Shown: one piece after another, positions 1 through 9,040 of the stretch | How positions within the stretch are numbered: the first letter of the stretch is position 1 | Layout of the letters: each line of letters opens with the position of its first letter | DNA from: Dyadobacter sp. 3J3 | Lineage (GTDB): Bacteria; Bacteroidota; Bacteroidia; Cytophagales; Spirosomataceae | Direction of reading: 5' to 3' | Length of the DNA: 64,000 nt | Assembly: GCF_009801115.1 (NCBI RefSeq) | Contig: NZ_VTOL01000006.1 | Coordinates: 372,001-436,000 of the forward strand | Program-made: the position numbers and the translations under genes | The notes under the pieces: model-generated | What the model saw: only the letters and a program-made list of their open reading frames with translations | Database searches by the model: none | What the model was told of the DNA's origin: nothing

Positions 1-771
1 CAGGTCATATTTGATACCGTTGCTTGTGGTACCGGAAGAAATTACCTGATCAAAAGTTGTTTTGGCTTCGGCAAATTTTTTCTCGTACAAATAGGTTTTG
101 CCCAAATAAGCAGCAGCTGCCCATTTATTGACTCTTCCCACATCGCTTTGGCTGGCAGGAAGATTATCCATCGCATATTTGAAATCTGATTCAATATTAG
201 GCCAGATATCCACGTCATTTTTTACTGCGGCAGGGTTTTCAGTGGTTTCGTCAACCCATGGAACCATGTTGAACATCTTTTTAAGTTCTGAATAATAATG
301 TCCGCGTAAGAATCTGGCCTGTGCGGTGTAGCTTGTTTTTTCCGCGTCGGTCATACCGGTAGTAACCAGGGGAATAAATTTCAAAACGCTATTGGCCCGG
401 TTTATTCCTTCGTACGCTGCTTTCCACTTACTATTGAAAAAACCGTTACTAGGACCGGCGCTGTAAATCATAATGGAATTGATACCGGGCTGATCGGCTC
501 CGTCACTTCCTTTTTTTGCATCGCCACCGGCAATACTGCCGTAAATCCAGTTATCTGCAGCAGCATCCCAGGCACTGGCAGCACCAACGCCGTTTCCGTC
601 AAGGGCCGCATAGGCACCGATCAGTAAATTGTCAACACCTGCTTTTGTACTTAACTGGGCATCACTTAAAGCACCCAATGCAGGTTTGTCTAAAAAAGAA
701 TCCTGGCATGCGTAGGATAGTAACCCGAAAGCAGCAATTAACGCTATTTTGGAAAATCGTAATGTTTTCAT
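1..771 (-). CDS. SusD/RagB-like outer-membrane lipoprotein (partial, C-terminus outside window)
   Basis: The frame is open from an ATG at 771 to the left edge, giving the first 257 residues. The N-terminus is a lipoprotein signal: a hydrophobic stretch ends in LLSYAC with the lipidated Cys at residue 22. The body has the SusD pattern: a DNLLIGAY segment, an ARFLRGHYY helix and a KWAAAAYLGKTYLYEKKF TPR-like repeat. SusD proteins are cell-surface lids that bind the nutrient over a SusC barrel. The gene lies 26 bp after its susC partner and closes a sigma-fecR-susC-susD locus. The substrate cannot be read from the sequence and no glycosidase is visible on this side. Confidence 0.93.
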   Translation of the reverse strand, partial: MKTLRFSKIALIAAFGLLSYACQDSFLDKPALGALSDAQLSTKAGVDNLLIGAYAALDGNGVGAASAWDAAADNWIYGSIAGGDAKKGSDGADQPGINSIMIYSAGPSNGFFNSKWKAAYEGINRANSVLKFIPLVTTGMTDAEKTSYTAQARFLRGHYYSELKKMFNMVPWVDETTENPAAVKNDVDIWPNIESDFKYAMDNLPASQSDVGRVNKWAAAAYLGKTYLYEKKFAEAKTTFDQVISSGTTSNGIKYDL

Positions 772-797
772 CTTTTTTCTGTTAAAGTATACAGGTA

Positions 798-3700
798 TTA
801 GAATGTCAGATTTAAACCAATCAGGAATTGACGTGTATTAGGATAAACGCCTTCATCCAGACCAAAAGCAGTAGAACCATCCACCTGGCTTTGGCCAACT
901 TCCGGATCCGGACCTGTATATTTGGTAATTGTAAACAAATTCGCTGTCTGCACATATACACGCAACTTTTCGATTTTCCAGTTCCTCGTCAGGCTTTTCG
1001 GCAGGGTATAACCTAGCTGAGCATTTTTTGCACGCAGGTAAGATCCTTTTTCCACGTAGTAAGAGTTTGGAACATTGGTTGTACTGAAAGAACCCGTATT
1101 TTCCTGGATCGGCGCCGTTGCATTGGTATGATCAGGTCTCCAGGAATCATACAAAGCCGTGCTGCTTTTTGCCCCCTGGAAGTTTGTATAGAAGTCATTC
1201 CACCATTTAAGGTTATTCCAGATCTGGTTGCCTTGTACACCGTAGAAGAAAATTCCAAAATCAAAACCTTTGTAATTGGCTCCGATATTTAGACCGTAAC
1301 TGAATTTCGGGCTTGGATTGCCGAGGAATGTACGGTCGTCAGAAGTGATCATCCCGTCACCGTTGGTATCCTTATAACGGAAGCGTCCTACCTTCACTTC
1401 ATTTTGGTACACCGCGTCAGTATTTCCTGATTTTTCTTTTGCACTTGCATCTGCCTGATCAATTTCTGCCTGAGTATTCCAGAACCCGTCTATTTGATAA
1501 CCGAAGAACTGACCGATCGAATGATCTACTGCGTTACGAACGATGTTACTACCGTTAAATCTTCTTCCTTCCTGATCAAAATAGGTAGCACCATCGGTGA
1601 TTCTCTTAATCTTGTTATTATACGTTGTCAGCGTCGCAGTAGCATTGATTTTGAAATCCTTGGATATAATTTTTTCTCCAAAAATCGATAGATCGATCCC
1701 TTTGTTCGCCATTTTTCCAATGTTGACCGCTGGTGCTGTTCCTTGTCCAACCGTACCGGCAAGCTCAGGAGAAAACAACAGATCGTTGATATTTTTTTGG
1801 TAATAATCAATCGTAAGATCAATTGCGCCATTAAACAAAGTCGCGTCAATACCAATATTCGAGTTGATGTTACTTTCCCATTTGGCGTTCGGGTTTCCTA
1901 CCCGTGTTCTCTGAAAGCCTTGTACAGTGCTGTTTCCTGTTCCTTTTATGTCATAAAAGGAGTTACTTCTGTTTAAGCCAAAAGTAGTGAAAGCATTGGA
2001 TGGGTTCACATTGAACTGATTTCCCATGATGCCGTAACCTCCGCGTATTTTCAAGTCTGTTATCCAGGTTACTTCCTTCATAAAGTTTTCCTCCTTGATA
2101 CGCCATCCTGCACTAACAGCGGGGAACCATCCAAATTGATTTGTGAAACGCGATGAACCATCACGGCGGATTGTACCGCTTAATAAGTAGCGATCTTTGA
2201 AATTGTAATCAATTCTTCCAAAGTATGAGAATAAGGCATCTGCAAATTTCGCACTGTAATTTGTTGGTGTGCCTGATCCGGTGGAAAGAATAGTATAGTT
2301 AGGATCAAAGGAAAAGTAGCTCTGTGAGGTACCACCCACTTCTCTGCCTGAATTATTATATGCCTCAGTTCCTGCAAGGACTTTGACAGAGTGTTTATCG
2401 TTAAATGAATGCTCGTAAGAAACCGTGTTCGTCCAGGTCCAGTTAAAGCCGGTATTGGCATATTCTGTATAGGAATTGGTTGTTGTATTTTCAGAGTTTT
2501 CCCACTCCGGATAGCTGAACGAATTTCCTCTTTGTGAGTAATAGCTGCCACCGAAATTGGAGCGAACGGTAAAGTCTTTCAGAAAATCGATTTCAGCGAA
2601 CATATTACCAAAAACACCATTGGTGAGGCCTTTGTTATTTCGTGCACGATCGCGGATTGCGACAGGATTTTTTGCATTACCAAGACCGCTGCCGAAAGAA
2701 CCCGCATAGTTTCCCTGAACATCATAGACAGGAATAATTGGCTGCATACGGTAGGCCATACCAATACCGCCGCCTTCTTGTAATATGTCTGTTCTTGGAT
2801 TGTCGACCAGCTGCAAGATAATATTTTCACCTACACGGATATGTTTGCTTACATTGTATTGACTGTTTGAGCGAAGAGTGTATCGTTTCAGATACGTGTT
2901 CATCAAATTACCCTTTTGGTTAAAATGGCTGAAGGAAAAGAAGTACCCTCCATCAGTACCGCCGCCGCTAACCGATAAGTTGTGGCTTTGGATAGGCGCA
3001 TTGTGAAATACTTCATGAAACCAATCAGTGCCTTGTTTATTTGCTTTTACGATACGGTTAAAAGAATCCATATCGGCTTTGTCCGTATAATTCGGATTGA
3101 CATAATACTTGGAAAAATCTACGTCGCCTTCTTTTACTCCTGTTGGAACAATATAATCCGGCAAAACAGGCGTTGCACCACTTCCGTATTGAGGATCGTT
3201 AATGGTAGCACCTGAATTTTTCAGCGCAAGAAATTTCAGGTCCGCCATTCCTTGTGACGAAAGGATATCATAAACATTTCCTTTTTTAACAGTCTGCGTA
3301 CCATAATAGGCATCGTAGGTGATTTTTACTTTTCCTGTACCGCGTTTTGTCGTTATTACTACAACACCATTGGATGCACGTGAGCCGTAAATTGACGCAG
3401 ATCCTGCATCTTTTAATACCTGCATGGTTGCGACGTCATTCGGGTTCAGGTTGTTTATATCCTGTGTTGGTACACCGTCAACCACATAAAGGGGGGTATT
3501 GTTTCCAAAGGAGTTAATCCCGCGGATTCGGACCTGAGGAGCTTGTCCAGGTTGTCCGGAAGTAAGGACAGTTACACCTGAGGCGCGTCCCTGAAGCTGG
3601 TTGGCAAGGTTGGAATTAGGCTGCTCGGTAAGTTCCGCTACTTTGACAACGGAAACTGCGCCGGTCAAATCCTTTTTTCTGGCTGTTCCATACCCCACAA

Positions 3701-4367
3701 CCACCACTTCACTCAGCAGTTTTTCATCCTGGGTCAGCGTTACATTTACGGTGCTTTGGCTGGCGGGTACATCAACGTCTTTGGAGGTGAAGCCTACAAA
3801 GCTGAACGTCAGCGTCAGATTTCCATCCGGAGCGCCTATTTTGTATGATCCGTCCGCATCGGTATTGGCTCCGCGTGAAGAACCTTTAACAACAACCGAA
3901 ACACCGGGCAGGCCCGAGCCGCTGCCATCCGAAACCACGCCGGAAATAGTGCGTTCTACTGTAATGCTTTTGGCTTGCTGCGGCGTAAGCATCTCAGTTT
4001 TTAACTTGACGCGTTTGAGGATAATCTGTTTCCCTGAAACCTCAAAGTCCAGTTGAAGGGGACTTAAAATTGTTTTTAAGGCTTCACCAAGCTGCTGCTG
4101 CTGAAGGTTTACAGATATTTTTCTTTCTGATTTGATTAAACTTGAACTGTACAGAAATTTAACTTTTGCTTGTTCTTCAAGCGTTGTCAGCACTTTACGT
4201 ATGTCCTGATTCTGCATTTGAATCGTGACACGATTGTTCAGAATTTCCTGTGCTTCGCTTACCCGTGCCATGGAAATAGTCGACAGTAGTGCTGCAATGA
4301 TGAGTTGCGTACAACTGAATCTCATAATGATCTGCCAATGAGCATAGTTAGGATACAATTTTTTCAT
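798..4367 (-). CDS. SusC/RagA-family TonB-dependent receptor with N-terminal STN signalling domain
   Basis: About 1189 residues from the ATG at 4367. An in-frame ATG at 4439 would add 24 residues before what looks like a proper signal peptide, so the inner start is preferred. Order of domains: signal peptide, STN (secretin/TonB short N-terminal) domain around residues 45-118, carboxypeptidase-regulatory fold starting near 140, the SusC marker EVVVVGYGTA, a plug with YVVDGVP and GSRASNGVVVITTKRG, then a long beta-barrel ending in an aromatic residue. The STN domain is used by FecA-like receptors to contact a FecR anti-sigma factor, and fecR and a sigma gene lie just upstream. The protein probably imports an oligomeric nutrient with the following SusD and reports its presence. 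Confidence 0.95.
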   Translation of the reverse strand: MKKLYPNYAHWQIIMRFSCTQLIIAALLSTISMARVSEAQEILNNRVTIQMQNQDIRKVLTTLEEQAKVKFLYSSSLIKSERKISVNLQQQQLGEALKTILSPLQLDFEVSGKQIILKRVKLKTEMLTPQQAKSITVERTISGVVSDGSGSGLPGVSVVVKGSSRGANTDADGSYKIGAPDGNLTLTFSFVGFTSKDVDVPASQSTVNVTLTQDEKLLSEVVVVGYGTARKKDLTGAVSVVKVAELTEQPNSNLANQLQGRASGVTVLTSGQPGQAPQVRIRGINSFGNNTPLYVVDGVPTQDINNLNPNDVATMQVLKDAGSASIYGSRASNGVVVITTKRGTGKVKITYDAYYGTQTVKKGNVYDILSSQGMADLKFLALKNSGATINDPQYGSGATPVLPDYIVPTGVKEGDVDFSKYYVNPNYTDKADMDSFNRIVKANKQGTDWFHEVFHNAPIQSHNLSVSGGGTDGGYFFSFSHFNQKGNLMNTYLKRYTLRSNSQYNVSKHIRVGENIILQLVDNPRTDILQEGGGIGMAYRMQPIIPVYDVQGNYAGSFGSGLGNAKNPVAIRDRARNNKGLTNGVFGNMFAEIDFLKDFTVRSNFGGSYYSQRGNSFSYPEWENSENTTTNSYTEYANTGFNWTWTNTVSYEHSFNDKHSVKVLAGTEAYNNSGREVGGTSQSYFSFDPNYTILSTGSGTPTNYSAKFADALFSYFGRIDYNFKDRYLLSGTIRRDGSSRFTNQFGWFPAVSAGWRIKEENFMKEVTWITDLKIRGGYGIMGNQFNVNPSNAFTTFGLNRSNSFYDIKGTGNSTVQGFQRTRVGNPNAKWESNINSNIGIDATLFNGAIDLTIDYYQKNINDLLFSPELAGTVGQGTAPAVNIGKMANKGIDLSIFGEKIISKDFKINATATLTTYNNKIKRITDGATYFDQEGRRFNGSNIVRNAVDHSIGQFFGYQIDGFWNTQAEIDQADASAKEKSGNTDAVYQNEVKVGRFRYKDTNGDGMITSDDRTFLGNPSPKFSYGLNIGANYKGFDFGIFFYGVQGNQIWNNLKWWNDFYTNFQGAKSSTALYDSWRPDHTNATAPIQENTGSFSTTNVPNSYYVEKGSYLRAKNAQLGYTLPKSLTRNWKIEKLRVYVQTANLFTITKYTGPDPEVGQSQVDGSTAFGLDEGVYPNTRQFLIGLNLTF

Positions 4368-4581
4368 AACTTTACTTAAGTTTTGTTGAACTTGAAAAAT
4401 GGACAAAACAAATCCTCCATCCGCTGAGAACGGATGCAATTCGTACTGAGGAGAAACGATTGGGTTGGTGATGGTGCAAACATCATCAACCTTTTTTTAT
4501 TCTGTTAATTAGGTCATAATGAATGGTTAGGAAAGATTAATTGATGAGTAATATGTTATGTGGTTGATTTTTTTAATATTT

Positions 4582-5670
4582 TCAATGGCATCCTCTGCCA
4601 GTAATGACAACCTGAGCACCTTCCACTTCATATTTTGCTTCAATGCCTTTGCATATCATATCAATTTTTTCGTAAAGGTTTTCATTAGTGAAGGAGGCTG
4701 TCAGCAGACATTTGCCTAATAATTCTTCGTCGTAAACAATATCAATTCCATAAGTCTGTTCAAGGTTACTGAAAATTTGAGAAACTTTTTCATCCTGAAA
4801 TTTGAGCATTGGGGCGGGCAGTATCGTTGAGGCAATGATTTCTGGCGTGTCAACTAATAGCTTTTTTATTTTCAGCTCCTGTCTTGAAAACATTACCTTT
4901 TGATTTGGTGTAATAATCACACCGGTAAGACTTGCACTGGACAGGTTTTTCTCAGCATCCTGATCCGCTCTTGTAAAAACAGAGACCTTTCCGGTTTTCA
5001 CGGCCACTTCAACATCTTTATCGTGGTCAAAAGCTTTAATTAGAAAACTCGTACCGAGAACTTTGGTTATTAGCTCATTTGCGTATACAAAAAATGGCTT
5101 GTCCGGATTTTTTTTCACATTAAAAAATGCTTCTCCTGACAGGTACACCTCACGTTTATTATCTTTTTCAAAATCCATAGCATAACTGATACTGCTTTTG
5201 GGGTGCAGTACAATCAAGCTGCTATCGGGAAGAACTATAAACTCAGGTTTATCAGTGGTATTAGTCTTTTCAATAAGCTTTGTTTGCGAGTGGGCAATAA
5301 GTTTTTTATAGGTGCTTGTATTTCTTTGTATTTCCGGTTTTAAAAACCAGCTGATTGAAAAAATCAGCACAGCCGCCGCAGCAGAGATGCTCAGCCAGCG
5401 GTAAAGTATTCTGGTTGGACTTTTATGCATTTGCCCCTGGATACTGGCCAGCATATTTTCAACGGTTATTTCGCCTGGAAATTCATTTTCCAACTCCCAT
5501 TTGATTTGGAGTAAAATGGATTTTGCATTGGTTATCATGTCTGATTTTTCAGGATACTGAATTAGAAATTCATTCCAGAAAATATTCATTTCAGGCGTTG
5601 CGCCGTAAACCCAGGCCTTGAAGTAGTCGTCTTCCAAAAAGTCCGTTACTTCAAACTGGTAGTAATTCAT
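4582..5670 (-). CDS. FecR-family anti-sigma factor
   Basis: 362 residues. A cytoplasmic N-terminal part is followed by one membrane segment at about residues 91-110, then a periplasmic FecR domain (around 140-245, with LSGEAFFNVKKNPDKPFFVY and VLGTSFLIKA) and a C-terminal DUF4974 domain that resembles an STN fold. FecR proteins hold an ECF sigma factor until the STN domain of a loaded receptor contacts them. The gene sits between the sigma gene (95 bp upstream) and susC (214 bp downstream), the usual arrangement. It ends with an unusual GRGCH tail. Confidence 0.93.
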   Translation of the reverse strand: MNYYQFEVTDFLEDDYFKAWVYGATPEMNIFWNEFLIQYPEKSDMITNAKSILLQIKWELENEFPGEITVENMLASIQGQMHKSPTRILYRWLSISAAAAVLIFSISWFLKPEIQRNTSTYKKLIAHSQTKLIEKTNTTDKPEFIVLPDSSLIVLHPKSSISYAMDFEKDNKREVYLSGEAFFNVKKNPDKPFFVYANELITKVLGTSFLIKAFDHDKDVEVAVKTGKVSVFTRADQDAEKNLSSASLTGVIITPNQKVMFSRQELKIKKLLVDTPEIIASTILPAPMLKFQDEKVSQIFSNLEQTYGIDIVYDEELLGKCLLTASFTNENLYEKIDMICKGIEAKYEVEGAQVVITGRGCH

Positions 5671-5764
5671 GATGATAGCATTATTTAAATATATTATTAA
5701 ACTTACCCTTTGTTTAGAAAGAGGAAAAAGGAATTAAGTTTAACTCACTTCAATGAAAATATTT

Positions 5765-6355
5765 CTAAAAAAATAAAAATATCCCTGCAAATAATGTGGA
5801 AATGGTAAGATGGCGCAGCTTCAAAACTGCCCTCTGGATTAAGTTACGAACGGATTGTTCATTAATGGAAAGTATTTCTGAGATTTCGGTATAAGTGAAG
5901 TCCTGATAATAACGAAGCATTAAAACTTCGTATTGACGCTCTGGGAGGCTTTTAAGCCAGCTGTCCAATTCTTCTTTTTGTCTTTGGAAATCTTCCTGTT
6001 CAATGATCTGATATTCTTTTGGCAAGTCAACGGGATGAATACCCTCATCTATATTATCCCAATTCTGATTGATGTGCTTGCCATTGAGTGACTTATGGAT
6101 CCGTCTGCGGAGCGCTCTAAACAGATAAAATTTGGGAGATTCCACGTCGGACAGTCGGCTGCGGCTTTGCCATATGTCTATAAAAAGCTCTTGAACAATA
6201 TCCTGAACGGCTTCCTGATCGGATATAAGTTTTTTTCCATATCCATACAGAACATGTACATATTTGTGATACAGCGTTGTAAAGGCTCTTTCATCGCCTT
6301 CTTTAAAGGCTAGCCACAACATTTTATCCTCAGTATGTTTGGAAGTTGACGTCAA
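5765..6355 (-). CDS. ECF-type RNA polymerase sigma-70 factor
   Basis: About 196 residues if it starts at the TTG at 6355. An ATG at 6439 adds 28 residues with no similarity to the family, and an ATG at 6322 would shorten the N-terminus. Region 2 is visible (AFTTLYHKYVHVLYGYG, then VQDIVQELFIDIW) and region 4 ends in the helix-turn-helix YTEISEILSINEQSVRNLIQRA. It should direct transcription of the downstream fecR-susC-susD genes when released by the FecR protein. A second sigma gene lies divergently 950 bp away, but the two proteins differ clearly and are not a recent duplication. Confidence 0.9.
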   Translation of the reverse strand: MTSTSKHTEDKMLWLAFKEGDERAFTTLYHKYVHVLYGYGKKLISDQEAVQDIVQELFIDIWQSRSRLSDVESPKFYLFRALRRRIHKSLNGKHINQNWDNIDEGIHPVDLPKEYQIIEQEDFQRQKEELDSWLKSLPERQYEVLMLRYYQDFTYTEISEILSINEQSVRNLIQRAVLKLRHLTISTLFAGIFLFF

Positions 6356-6439
6356 GAATAAAGTTTTATTTTCCTCAAAAATATTAAATTTTATAAGAAT
6401 ATAACAATTTAAATCTCTAAACTTTGCGGATATTATCAT

Positions 6440-7304
6440 TTTTATATCATATATTGATATATTTTTATTTCAGCGCTTTGATAACAATGCGTTCAGGTTA
6501 TGCCGCCAATGCTCCGCGTCGGGTTCTTTATGCCATGCATCATGGGTAACGTGTAGACTGGTTTGTGTACCACATTTATGTTAGGCATTGGTTATTAATA
6601 TGTTGCGTTTCCGTAGTTATTTATAACCTTTAGCGAGGAAACTCAAATTGCAGGAACCAATAAATTTGATTCTTCGGTTTATAGAATGTTTTGGAAAAGA
6701 GTTTATTGATTCATTGATAGTAAAAAAGGAATTTGTCGGAATGGATTAGACAGCTTAATGAAAACAAGATTTCGTAGAAACAACTTTAAATTTATTGCAT
6801 AAAAATTAAGAGATTTTAGTATAAATAAAAGGCGAGCGATGCTATTTGTCAGGGTGCAGAATTAGTAGGATTTTTTAATTATTGTATCATTCCAAAAAAA
6901 ACGACTATAAGCATCGATGGCAAAGAAAATGTTCTTAAAAGCAATTAAATCTAGTGGCTTTGACATAGAAAACACTCATTTGCAGGATATTGAAATAATA
7001 CAAAACTCATTTGCTGATCAATTATAGCATTTGTATGTTGTTACAAATTTGGAGTATACCTAAATCAAATATTCCCATCATAACCAAAAGGCATGGTATA
7101 AAGCCACAAGTATGTTTATTTATCGCCTTTTATTCATATGTAACTTATTATTAAGCTCTCTAAATCAATCAGATTTGATGGTTATAAATTTTTGTCATCT
7201 ACTTATCGGTTTTTTTCAAAAGGAACCGTAAATGGCATCAGTTTAATAAAATCATAACATTAGTTTATCTATAAAGAACAAATTAACGATCTAATTTTGC
7301 CTTT
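6440..7304. other. Divergent intergenic region between two sigma loci; decayed coding fragments
   Basis: About 865 bp without an intact gene. Two short plus-strand open stretches look like gene debris: 6648-6749 (34 codons, containing LRFIECFGKEFIDSLIVKKE) and 6917-7027 (36 codons from an ATG, MAKKMFLKAIKSSGF...). I do not recognise either. Both regulatory regions for the divergent sigma genes must lie here. A TAnnTTTG match at 7292-7299 is so close to the start codon at 7305 that it would give an almost leaderless transcript, so it is not called as a promoter. Confidence 0.4.
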
Positions 7305-7898
7305 ATGGCTGATCGTTCAACTGAAAATGATATTAACTTGTTTGATGCAATCCGTACAGATGACAAGGAAGCGTTTCGTATACTGTATGAACGTTACTGG
7401 AAAGCCCTTTACGTCAGAGCTTGCAAAGATGTTGATGAGGATGAAGCCAAAGACATGATACAGGAGGTAATGGTATCGTTTTGGAACCGAAGAAATTCTA
7501 TACAAATCGCAGAGGCAGCAGACATAGGAAGGTATTTGTTTACGGCCATAAAATACCGGATCATCAGCTTCTATACCAATAGCTCATCCCCGATAAAAAG
7601 AGCAGACCTGTTGGATTCTCCGGACTTTGAAAATCCTGAAAGTTTATTGGAGAACGAAGAACTTAGGCAAGGCATCAACGATGCCATTGACACGCTGCCC
7701 GAAAAAATGAAGATTATTTTCAGAATGAGCCGGGAGCAGGATCAATCGATTCCGGAAATTTCCCTCAAACTCAATTTATCAGAGCAAACCGTAAAAAATC
7801 AGATCACACATGCGCTAAAACGCCTAAGAGATATTTTACTTGATCCCTCTGTTACACATAAGCTTTCCTTTCTGCCACTTTTGTTGATGTTTTTATAA
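7305..7898 (+). CDS. ECF-type RNA polymerase sigma-70 factor
   Basis: 197 residues. Region 2 is at about residues 20-65 (FRILYERYWKALYVRA, then DMIQEVMVSFWNRRNSI) and region 4 at about 130-180 (LPEKMKIIFRMSREQDQSI, then LSEQTVKNQITHALKRL). The hydrophobic C-terminal tail LSFLPLLLMFL is common in Bacteroidota FecI-like sigma factors. A fecR gene follows after 74 bp and a susC/susD pair after that, so it should activate this plus-strand locus. The start ATG is the first in frame and agrees with family length. Confidence 0.93.
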   Translation: MADRSTENDINLFDAIRTDDKEAFRILYERYWKALYVRACKDVDEDEAKDMIQEVMVSFWNRRNSIQIAEAADIGRYLFTAIKYRIISFYTNSSSPIKRADLLDSPDFENPESLLENEELRQGINDAIDTLPEKMKIIFRMSREQDQSIPEISLKLNLSEQTVKNQITHALKRLRDILLDPSVTHKLSFLPLLLMFL

Positions 7899-7972
7899 CT
7901 TAACAGTATGTTAACATAGCTTCATGGTACCAAAAGCGATTTGACCGGATAATAGGTCAAAAGCAATAATCC

Positions 7973-8947
7973 ATGAAAAGCGCCAAGCTAAAAGATCTGT
8001 TAACCCGTTACCTCAAAGCAGAAAATTCTGTTTGTGAAAATGAACGCGTAGAAAACTGGTATCAAAAACTGGATGACCAGGAACCTGTTCAGATGGACGA
8101 GGCGAAGGAGGAAAAAGTGAAAATGGAGATATGGCTGGCCATTGCACCGCGGCTCACCGCAACCGAACCCGGAATCAGAAAGCTCAATTACCTTTGGCTG
8201 CAAATCGCGGCGTCTGTTCTGGTACTTGGAACGATTGGGCTTTTTGTATGGCAAAAAAATAACGCAGCTGTATTCAAAAGCCGCAACAGTTCTCAGGCAG
8301 ATAATAGCGCTTATACCCTGGTTCGCACAAACGCTGGTGAACGGAGGGCACTACAGCTTCCTGACGGATCCTCTTTGCTTCTTAATGGAGGATCTACGAT
8401 CCGTTTTCAAAACGACTTCTCTCATAAAAGAAATATAGAAATTATCGATGGTGAAGTTTTCTTCGATGTGAAACATGACGCGGCCCGGCCTTTTATAATC
8501 AAAAGTGGTGTTTTGACAACCCAGGTTTTGGGGACTGCTTTCAATATTAAAGCTTACGCTAAATTAAATAAAATAACGGTAGCTGTGATAAGAGGAAAAG
8601 TCGGTGTTATGGCCGTTGGGAAGCCGGTTGAGTTCCTTTTAAAGGGTAGGGAGCTATCGTTAGATAAGCGGCAAAACAAAGTTAGCCTTTATCCATTTAA
8701 TGAGCAGGAGCGCTCCTGGCAACAGGGAGATCTGGTGTTAAATGACGCATCCTTCGACGACATGGCTGTATTAATGAACAAAAATTACGGGGTACATCTT
8801 GAGACACCCTTGCAGTCTATAAAATCCAAACATTTTACTGTCACTATAAATACTTCAATGCCTTACCTGAAGGCGTTGGAGGTAATTGCCGCCATTCATC
8901 ACTTAAAAATTAAAGAAAGGAGGGGAACCATACAGATTTACAAATAA
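7973..8947 (+). CDS. FecR-family anti-sigma factor
   Basis: 324 residues. N-terminal cytoplasmic sigma-binding part, one membrane helix at about 74-93 (SVLVLGTIGLFVW), a FecR domain at about 120-220 (IDGEVFFDVKHDAARPFII, then TQVLGTAFNIKA) and a C-terminal DUF4974 domain (LNDASFDDMAVLMNKNYGVHLE onward). By family, it is an inner-membrane anti-sigma factor that passes a signal from the STN domain of the downstream SusC to the upstream sigma factor. A pair of hairpins separates it from susC. Confidence 0.93.
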   Translation: MKSAKLKDLLTRYLKAENSVCENERVENWYQKLDDQEPVQMDEAKEEKVKMEIWLAIAPRLTATEPGIRKLNYLWLQIAASVLVLGTIGLFVWQKNNAAVFKSRNSSQADNSAYTLVRTNAGERRALQLPDGSSLLLNGGSTIRFQNDFSHKRNIEIIDGEVFFDVKHDAARPFIIKSGVLTTQVLGTAFNIKAYAKLNKITVAVIRGKVGVMAVGKPVEFLLKGRELSLDKRQNKVSLYPFNEQERSWQQGDLVLNDASFDDMAVLMNKNYGVHLETPLQSIKSKHFTVTINTSMPYLKALEVIAAIHHLKIKERRGTIQIYK

Positions 8948-8951
8948 AAAA

Positions 8952-9001
8952 GAGACAGTTGCTGTAACAACCGTCTCCCGTAATTGCCGCTGTAACGGCA
9001 A
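8952..9001 (+). terminator. Twin hairpins with identical CTGTAA loops between fecR and susC
   Basis: First hairpin 8952-8977: arms GAGACaGTTG and CAACcGTCTC (one A/C mismatch) around loop CTGTAA. Second hairpin 8984-9001: perfect arms TTGCCG and CGGCAA around the same hexamer loop. There is no strong T-run, so they may act as a partial terminator, an mRNA processing or stability element, or a protein-binding site that sets the fecR to susC expression ratio. Confidence 0.55.
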
Positions 9002-9040
9002 AGCTTCAAATCATTTCACAATTCAAAAGCTTTACAATGT

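Noticed and set aside
7292-7299. TAATTTTG as a promoter for the plus-strand sigma gene
   Set aside because: It would place the transcript start at the start codon, and no -33 TTTG is at the right distance.
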